Assembly: GCA_900553115.1 (NCBI GenBank)
Contig: USCF01000013.1
Coordinates: 1 to 11,858, forward strand
Length of the DNA: 11,858 nucleotides
Direction of reading: 5' to 3'
From: an uncultured Alphaproteobacteria bacterium
GTDB taxonomy: Bacteria; Pseudomonadota; Alphaproteobacteria; RF32; CAG-239
The translations under genes and the position numbers were made by a program. The notes beneath the pieces are model-generated. The model was given only the letters and a program-made list of their open reading frames with translations, was not told where the DNA came from and made no database searches. How positions within the stretch are numbered: the first letter of the stretch is position 1; each line of letters begins with the position of its first letter. Below are positions 7,381 to 11,858 of this stretch, piece after piece.

Positions 7381-9033
7381 TTAGTTCATTCTGGATTCTG
7401 GCGACAGAGGAGATTCCAAAACAACCGGAGTTAACATAATAACCAAGATTGTTCTGTTTCTTGCTGCTGATTGTGAACCGCCCAACAGAGTGTTTTGGGG
7501 TGAGCCGACACCTTTTTTATCTGTTGAATCTTCAACACGTTCATAACCTGCCAAAATCAAAGTGTCACCAGATTTGAGCGCAACTTCTTGAGTAAAGCCA
7601 CGGGTTTCGATAACAGGGTTTTGAATAAACTCGCTGTCACCGTCGGAGCTGCTGTCTTTATCATCAGACTTACTAGAATCATCAGATTTATCCGATGATG
7701 AACTGTCAGAAGATGAACCACCGGATACATTTATCGCATCAAGTGATAACAAATCAGACAAGGTCAAGTTAAAGAACATCAAAATACGGCCATGATCCAA
7801 GATTCTTGGCAAAACGCTCATGGTAAAACCTGTTTCGATTTCCTCTGTTTCTACAGAAATATCATAAGTGTTTGAATCGCCGCTGTTCGTTTTGGTGATT
7901 TGCGAAATATAGTTCTGTGTTTTAACTACTTGAATTGGGGCTGGTTTGTTGTTCATGGTTGTTACCGTACCGCTGGTGACAAGGTTAGTATTTCCTTCTT
8001 GCGACAAGGCTTGCATTGCGGCGTCAACACTCCAGCGGCTGGAACTGATACCCATCGTCAAATCAGTCAAAGGATTATCAATACTTGACGTATTGTGACC
8101 TGTAATATCTTTTATTGAACCGCGTCCTTTAAATGTGGCGGACAAGTCAAGACTATATTTATCAGCATTAGAGATGTTAACCTGAATAACTTTTACACTG
8201 ATTGCAACTTGTTTGGATACGCGTTGGTTTTGTTCATTAATGTACTTTGCAACACGTTTGATATCAGTAGGAGTGGCAGTCAAAGTAATCGTGCCTGCGC
8301 CTTTATCCATTACCAAGTTTGAATCTGAGGTAATCATAGAACTGATGGTGCTTTGAATATTTGCCCACATATCCATACCGTCAACGGAGCTGCTCTGCGA
8401 AATGCTGGAAGAGCCGCCGGAACCGCCGACAGAAACGCTCAAAGACGGATTTGTCGGTAAAGAATAAAGAACAAACGTTTTAGTGATATATTTGTAGAAG
8501 TAAATTTCATTCTTTTCATACTTCCACCAAATTCCAAAACGGTTAGAAACCTCGTCAAGCAAACCGCTGATAGGACCTTTGTAGTTTACAATCATTTTGG
8601 TTGAATCTGTCCATTGAGCGCCGATGTCTTTCATTGCCGGTTGGTTTTTATCCGCATTGGCAACGGCGTTTTCTTCCAGTTCTGGGGCATAGCGTACAGA
8701 AAGAGAAGTAATTTTATTAATCATAGAACCGATTTCATAAAGGGTAATCGGACGGTTGCTGATTAAAGTAATACCATCTTTAGTTTCCAAATAAGCCGGA
8801 ACAGGCTGACCTTCAAATTCAACACTGCTGGTATCGCCGAGCCAAATATCGTTTTTAACTCTCACAACATCATCTGGAATAGGGTCCCCCGGAACGGCGG
8901 CTTTTTGCTTCAAGTCCAACGCGTTTTCAGTTTGACGCGATATAGATTCGTCCATTTCCGGTGAAACAGAACAAGCAACAGTAACGCCTAAAATTCCAAC
9001 AACGGCAAGTTTCAGCAAATTAGTCATACGCAT
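7381..9033 (-). CDS. pilN: PilN, outer-membrane secretin lipoprotein
   Basis: Forms the multimeric outer-membrane channel through which the pilus exits. Starting at ATG 9033 the protein is 550 aa, with a lipoprotein signal ending TVAC (lipidated C21). I chose 9033 over the upstream ATG at 9054 because GGAGG lies 6 nt before it; the start overlaps the TcpQ gene's stop by 14 nt. N-domains span about 60-270 (N0/N1-like segments near 84-120 and 145-190, another near 222-275). The secretin domain spans about 275-540 and includes 'ETGFTMSVLPRILDHGRILMFF' spread over 400-421, then 'ETRGFTQEVALKSGDTLILAGYE' over 476-498, and 'RNRTILVIMLTPVVL' near the end. A Gly/Ser linker sits at 202-216 and a Ser/Asp/Lys-rich insert at 437-467 inside the secretin domain. 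Length and lipidation match PilN/BfpB-type secretins. Confidence 0.92.
   Translation of the reverse strand: MRMTNLLKLAVVGILGVTVACSVSPEMDESISRQTENALDLKQKAAVPGDPIPDDVVRVKNDIWLGDTSSVEFEGQPVPAYLETKDGITLISNRPITLYEIGSMINKITSLSVRYAPELEENAVANADKNQPAMKDIGAQWTDSTKMIVNYKGPISGLLDEVSNRFGIWWKYEKNEIYFYKYITKTFVLYSLPTNPSLSVSVGGSGGSSSISQSSSVDGMDMWANIQSTISSMITSDSNLVMDKGAGTITLTATPTDIKRVAKYINEQNQRVSKQVAISVKVIQVNISNADKYSLDLSATFKGRGSIKDITGHNTSSIDNPLTDLTMGISSSRWSVDAAMQALSQEGNTNLVTSGTVTTMNNKPAPIQVVKTQNYISQITKTNSGDSNTYDISVETEEIETGFTMSVLPRILDHGRILMFFNLTLSDLLSLDAINVSGGSSSDSSSSDKSDDSSKSDDKDSSSDGDSEFIQNPVIETRGFTQEVALKSGDTLILAGYERVEDSTDKKGVGSPQNTLLGGSQSAARNRTILVIMLTPVVLESPLSPESRMN
7633..7725 (-). repeat. Ser/Asp/Lys-rich low-complexity insert in the secretin
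   Basis: Codes for residues 437-467 of the secretin, almost only Ser, Asp, Lys and Gly (for example SSDSSSSDKSDDSSKSDDKD). The DNA is correspondingly repetitive, with ATCATCAGA(C/T)TTA occurring twice. It lies between two conserved secretin-domain blocks, where other type IVb secretins have membrane-lip or gate loops. Such simple repeats are prone to length change between strains. Confidence 0.75.
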
Positions 9034-9847
9034 TTTCGTCCTCCATAGTTTCAATTACCAAGACGCGGTTACCTTTATAAAATGTGGCTATTGGAGCAGG
9101 TCTTGCTCGGGCAAAAGCGCGTACAAGGGCAGACGACACATCGGCAAAATTACCTCTGAACATAGCGCCTGCGTTTAATGTATAGTTACGGTTGGTTTTC
9201 CAAATTAATCTCCAGCCGGATTCTTCACTCCATGCCGTTAATAATTCTTTCAGGCTTTGACCTTCTTCAGCCAACCAATCTTTATTTTGATCTTCTTCTT
9301 CCGAATTCGTTTCGGTATTTTCTTCTGTTTCTGCAACAGGAGCATTCACAGCTGCGGCAGGACAAGGAGTGCCGGCAGGTGTTACTCCGCCCACGCATTT
9401 TATTACCGGACAAGGTGTTCCAGTAGGGGTAACGCCATTCACGCAAGGTGTTGTCGGAGCGTCGCGTTCCATAACTTCGGCTTCATAATCAACAACTTCA
9501 TCGTCTATGCTTGGCGGAACAGCGGCCGAAATATTGTTTCCGGCGCCGGCTTGCGTAATACGATGATCTCTAGGAGTACGCTCGCCATACTTGCGGAAAT
9601 CGGCTTGAGTTCTGGTATAGTTAATGTTTTCTGCAGGTTCAACACTGTCTTCACATACGCTGAAGCCATCAGGAGTCTCTGTGCAAACTTCACGATATTC
9701 TTTTTCACTGGTGCAAATACCGTTTTCGCATTCTTCTTCCATATAACTTTTGTCGCTTACGCAGCCGCTTATCATTACTAAGCTTAAGCATAAACCCATC
9801 AAAGCAAGTTTATTAGTCATAATATTTCTTTCAAAGTTGTATCTCAT
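9020..9847 (-). CDS. TcpQ/PilL-type lipoprotein with cysteine repeats
   Basis: A 275-aa predicted outer-membrane lipoprotein with lipobox I-S-G-C, lipid on C29. The C-terminal domain, about residues 190-266, fits TcpQ: 'WLAEEGQSLKELLTAWSEESGW', then 'YTLNAGAMFRGNFADVSSAL' and 'FYKGNRVLVIE'. TcpQ and the PilL C-terminus work with the secretin, consistent with the next gene being pilN. Between them lie four N-terminal cysteines (C40, C45, C55, C65), an acidic linker, and two copies of a C-x10-C-P repeat (135-147 and 151-163). ATG 9847 has AGGA 7 nt upstream. The in-frame ATG 9820 (residue 10) would give a more canonical signal peptide and has only a weaker GAAAG, but a possible promoter at 9859-9886 would place transcription start too close for 9847 to work. 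I keep 9847 with real doubt. Confidence 0.82.
   Translation of the reverse strand: MRYNFERNIMTNKLALMGLCLSLVMISGCVSDKSYMEEECENGICTSEKEYREVCTETPDGFSVCEDSVEPAENINYTRTQADFRKYGERTPRDHRITQAGAGNNISAAVPPSIDDEVVDYEAEVMERDAPTTPCVNGVTPTGTPCPVIKCVGGVTPAGTPCPAAAVNAPVAETEENTETNSEEEDQNKDWLAEEGQSLKELLTAWSEESGWRLIWKTNRNYTLNAGAMFRGNFADVSSALVRAFARARPAPIATFYKGNRVLVIETMEDENAYD
9359..9445 (-). repeat. Two-copy cysteine repeat in the TcpQ lipoprotein
   Basis: Encodes residues 135-163: CVNGVTPTGTPCP, a three-residue spacer, then CVGGVTPAGTPCP. The period is 16 residues (48 nt). The two copies differ at only two amino acids, but the DNA differs at synonymous sites, which points to an old duplication kept by selection on the protein. 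Confidence 0.85.
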
Positions 9848-9858
9848 CGTATTTTCCT

Positions 9859-9886
9859 ATAATACAGGTTGAAATTAAAATAGCAA
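9859..9886 (-). promoter_or_regulatory. Possible internal promoter before the TcpQ-pilN genes
   Basis: Read on the minus strand, TTGCTA (9886-9881), a 16-nt spacer and TATTAT (9864-9859) resemble -35 and -10 boxes. It sits in the 46-nt gap between the OmpA-like gene and the TcpQ gene, the largest gap in the operon. Transcription would begin near 9852, overlapping the Shine-Dalgarno of the 9847 start. In AT-rich DNA such matches arise easily by chance. Confidence 0.3.
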
Positions 9887-9893
9887 GCAGAAG

Positions 9894-11516
9894 TTAATAC
9901 CATGGGTTGTAAGCCTTTTTATGAGCATTGATAGCATCTTCTTCGCTGGCATATCTAACATTTCTAATAATAAAAGAGTTTGGCTCTCTATCCGTAAAAA
10001 TTATGTTAATTTTATTATAATCAACACCATTATTCACTAAAATTGAATATAAAAGGTTCAAACGTTTTTGTTGTAGCTCAAAAGAGCTTGAACCGTCAAT
10101 GCGTATTTCTACAAACACATTTTCATTATTAACAGCGTTCAAAGAAAACGCTTTTATCCAATCCAGTGTTTGTCCGGAAATTTCTGCGCGGTTAGGCTGA
10201 AAAGCCAGTTTCAGTTCAGATGGAGCGATATTACTGTCCTTTTTTGCTCCCAGTCCCAAAAGTTTGCTAAAAGCCGAACCACCGTTTTCTTCTTTTTTAT
10301 CTTTATCTTTATCTGTTTTATTATTTGCAGAATTGTTGTCTGACGAAGAACCAGAAGAAAACCAAGCGGTAATACTGTCAGTTAAGCTAGGTTCGGATGG
10401 CTTATTTTCACTTTGATCGCCAGTCAAAGGCACCGGAGTTGTGGCTGTTTCTTCTTTGTTTTTTGTTTCTTCTTTTGCTGGTGCCGGCGGATTTAAGATG
10501 CCTTCTTTCTGTAGCTTTTCGCTTAATTTTTTATTTTCTTCCGAATAAGAAAGCTGCGGTGTCAAATTTTCATCATTAGCGATGTCTTCTGGAATTGGAA
10601 TCAAAATATTTTTAACCATTTTATAGGCAACTTTTTTTTCATTAGGCGATTTAGCCTCAGAAAGTTTGTTTTGGTCTAAAGCCTCCATGGTTTTATTTTC
10701 ATCGTTTGTAAAGCTATCTATTTTATTTTTGGTTATATGAGAGTTTCCAACCGCGGCTACTTCCCAAGGGTCAGAGTCGTTTTCAGTTGTATCTGAAACC
10801 AAATTATTCGGTTCTCCGCTGGCGGAGGCTATTTTATTTTCGGTGCCGATGTTTTGAATTAAAACATTATTAGAGGCCAAAGCAACCTGACTGTTTGCAG
10901 CTTCATTAGAAACTTCCACTTTTTGCGCGGCAACCTGAAAATTATGCAACAAAGGAATTGTAAATGGTTTTGCTTTGGAAGCGTCGGCAATTTGTAAGTC
11001 CTCATCTTCAGTGTTTTCTACTGATATTGCGTGTTCGGAAGATGTGCTGTTCACAGAATCAGTTTCTTGGTTTTCAGAAACTTCCGGCGTTTCGGTAATA
11101 TCATCATTTGCCGAATTATCAGTATCAGAAACAGAAATTTCGTGCATATCTTCATCTGGAGCATAGAGTACATCTGAAGAAAGTGATGATATTTCAAGAG
11201 ACTTTGACTCTTCGTCTGTCGCTGAAATGTCAGCTTGCTCGTTTTTCTGTTTTCCTGTGGTTGAAGAAATATCCTGAAGGGCAGCTATTTGAGCCTGATT
11301 ATTGTTTATTTCATTAAACTTTTCGACAATTGGATTAGCCTCTTCGTTATCGGCAAATAAGTCTATATTTTTGGTTTCGATATCTTCAAAGGCAGGTTTT
11401 TCCACCGGATTTTGATGTTCAATAGGCAGCAACAAATAAACTTTAGTGGAGGCAAACACTGCCGCTAAAGAAAAAAGAAAGCTACCAATAAAACATTTCC
11501 AACCAAAATTTGGCAT
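9894..11516 (-). CDS. Membrane-anchored acidic protein with OmpA-like C-terminus
   Basis: First gene of the leftward operon; 540 aa, not recognised as a named pilus protein. One hydrophobic segment at about residues 8-31 looks like a signal anchor. Then come about 390 residues of acidic, Asn/Ser/Glu-rich, probably disordered sequence, with a Lys/Asp cluster near 400-410. A folded C-terminal domain spans about 434-520: 'LKLAFQPNRAEISGQTLDWI', 'VEIRIDGSSSFELQQKRLNLLYSILVNNGV' (468-497, quoted here only as key blocks IRIDG, LQQKRLNLL and NNGVDYNKI). These follow the OmpA/Pal fold pattern, including an Asp and an Arg (R485) where peptidoglycan-binding members have them, though the match is weak. 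ATG 11516 has AAGGG 7 nt upstream; the longer GTG start at 11546 has no ribosome binding site. Its place ahead of TcpQ and the secretin suggests envelope anchoring of the pilus machine; that is inference. Confidence 0.7.
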   Translation of the reverse strand: MPNFGWKCFIGSFLFSLAAVFASTKVYLLLPIEHQNPVEKPAFEDIETKNIDLFADNEEANPIVEKFNEINNNQAQIAALQDISSTTGKQKNEQADISATDEESKSLEISSLSSDVLYAPDEDMHEISVSDTDNSANDDITETPEVSENQETDSVNSTSSEHAISVENTEDEDLQIADASKAKPFTIPLLHNFQVAAQKVEVSNEAANSQVALASNNVLIQNIGTENKIASASGEPNNLVSDTTENDSDPWEVAAVGNSHITKNKIDSFTNDENKTMEALDQNKLSEAKSPNEKKVAYKMVKNILIPIPEDIANDENLTPQLSYSEENKKLSEKLQKEGILNPPAPAKEETKNKEETATTPVPLTGDQSENKPSEPSLTDSITAWFSSGSSSDNNSANNKTDKDKDKKEENGGSAFSKLLGLGAKKDSNIAPSELKLAFQPNRAEISGQTLDWIKAFSLNAVNNENVFVEIRIDGSSSFELQQKRLNLLYSILVNNGVDYNKINIIFTDREPNSFIIRNVRYASEEDAINAHKKAYNPWY

Positions 11517-11598
11517 TTCATTACCCTTAAATGCAGGAATCCGCACGCACTACGTCATATAGGACACCCGTCTTATCGGCAGAATACATCTAATTGTG

Positions 11599-11613
11599 TT
11601 AAAATAGAGTTAA
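11599..11613 (-). promoter_or_regulatory. CtrA-like box, TTAA-N7-TTAA
   Basis: TTAA at 11599-11602 and TTAA at 11610-11613 are separated by exactly 7 nt, matching the recognition sequence of the alphaproteobacterial cell-cycle regulator CtrA. It lies 83 nt upstream of the start of the first pilus operon gene. The distal half, read leftward, is within TTAACA, a one-mismatch -35 box, so overlap with a promoter is conceivable. By chance alone such a motif would appear in roughly one in ten stretches of this length and base composition, so this is suggestive only. Confidence 0.35.
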
Positions 11614-11820
11614 TAGCAAAAAACAAAGTGTAAGCCATACAAAAACAAGCGTTACACCGTATTGTTTATTATCAAATTATTTACCTTTTCATGCTATAAG
11701 CAGCACGTATATACTGTATATGTAAATGTGAATTTTTTGTGACAGGTCATTTTTTATAGAAAAAACAATAAGTTGCATAACTACAAAAAAGCTGGAAAAG
11801 TTTACAAATTTGCGTTAAGA

Positions 11821-11849
11821 TATAATTGTATAGAATTCTACTTAAGGAG
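11821..11849 (+). promoter_or_regulatory. TATAAT box and Shine-Dalgarno of next rightward gene
   Basis: TATAAT at 11821-11826 is a perfect -10 box, though the best upstream -35 (TTTACA, 11801-11806) is spaced only 14 nt away. AAGGAG follows at 11844-11849. The window ends in 'AT' at 11857-11858; if the next base is G, an ATG would start there with ideal 7-nt spacing, as for other genes in this window. The gene itself lies outside. Confidence 0.5.
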
Positions 11850-11858
11850 AACTAAAAT

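Larger units (their letters stand above)
11517..11858. other. Divergent intergenic region, no gene seen
   Basis: A 342-nt AT-rich stretch between the leftward pilus operon and a rightward gene that begins just past the edge. I see no credible coding sequence or RNA gene. It contains the TTAA-N7-TTAA box at 11599-11613 and three small inverted repeats: GTGTAA-N18-TTACAC at 11628-11657, ATATAC-T-GTATAT at 11709-11721, and TGAC-AG-GTCA at 11740-11749 flanked by T-runs. The right edge carries the elements for the next gene. No convincing full -35/-10 pair was found for the leftward operon. Confidence 0.6.

Noticed and set aside
9034..9054. Upstream ATG at 9054 for the secretin
   Set aside because: It would place seven extra residues before the lipoprotein signal and has no strong Shine-Dalgarno, while GGAGG sits just before ATG 9033.
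11517..11546. GTG start at 11546 for the OmpA-like protein
   Set aside because: No Shine-Dalgarno, and the added residues precede an otherwise normal signal anchor; ATG 11516 has AAGGG at ideal spacing.
11711..11730. ACTGTATATGTAAATG resembles the left half of an enterobacterial LexA (SOS) box
   Set aside because: The right half (ACAG) is missing, and alphaproteobacterial LexA uses a different motif.
11801..11826. Full sigma-70 promoter TTTACA/TATAAT
   Set aside because: The 14-nt spacing is too short for a normal promoter; only the -10 box is kept as evidence.

Overview
The window holds most of a type IVb pilus assembly locus of the R64/IncI1 'thin pilus' (PilL-to-PilS) and Tcp family, plus one PilT/DotB-superfamily ATPase gene facing it. 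The DNA is AT-rich (about 40% GC by eye). Genes are tightly packed with strong AAGGAG-type ribosome binding sites, and the envelope proteins carry Gram-negative lipoprotein and signal-peptide sequences. A low-GC proteobacterium fits best. An uncultured, possibly host-associated alphaproteobacterium is my guess from overall flavour and one CtrA-like box; no rRNA or other taxonomic marker is present, so this is weak. The locus could be chromosomal or on a conjugative element, since R64-type pili and DotB/TraJ ATPases co-occur on I-type conjugative plasmids.

Layout. At 15-980 (+) lies a compact AAA+ secretion ATPase that ends in a rho-independent terminator at 988-1025. Everything from 11516 down to 1040 runs on the minus strand and reads as one operon, in this order: a single-pass membrane protein with a C-terminal OmpA-like domain (9894-11516); a TcpQ/PilL-type lipoprotein with cysteine repeats (9020-9847); the PilN secretin lipoprotein (7381-9033); PilO (6117-7361); a much enlarged PilP (4502-6127); the PilQ assembly ATPase (2730-4499); the PilR polytopic platform protein (1602-2720); and a small pilin-like protein (1040-1588). 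Gaps are short (2-19 nt) or the genes overlap (11-14 nt), except for a 46-nt gap before the TcpQ gene that may hold an internal promoter. From 11517 to the right edge there is no gene. This region looks like a divergent promoter: it contains an exact TTAA-N7-TTAA motif, small inverted repeats, and at the far edge a TATAAT box and a strong Shine-Dalgarno for a rightward gene beginning just outside the window.

How the parts fit. The secretin would form the outer-membrane gate. The TcpQ lipoprotein probably helps stabilise or localise it. PilO and PilP would bridge the periplasm to PilR in the inner membrane, and PilQ would power pilin polymerisation. The OmpA-like protein at the head could tether the machine to peptidoglycan. 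Not present here are PilM, the PilT lytic transglycosylase, the PilU prepilin peptidase, the PilV adhesin and a clearly canonical major pilin. The last gene is pilin-like at its C-terminus but lacks the Glu5 of ordinary pilins. The facing ATPase may belong to a Dot/Icm- or IncI-type IVB secretion cluster left of the window, or act as a retraction motor for this pilus.
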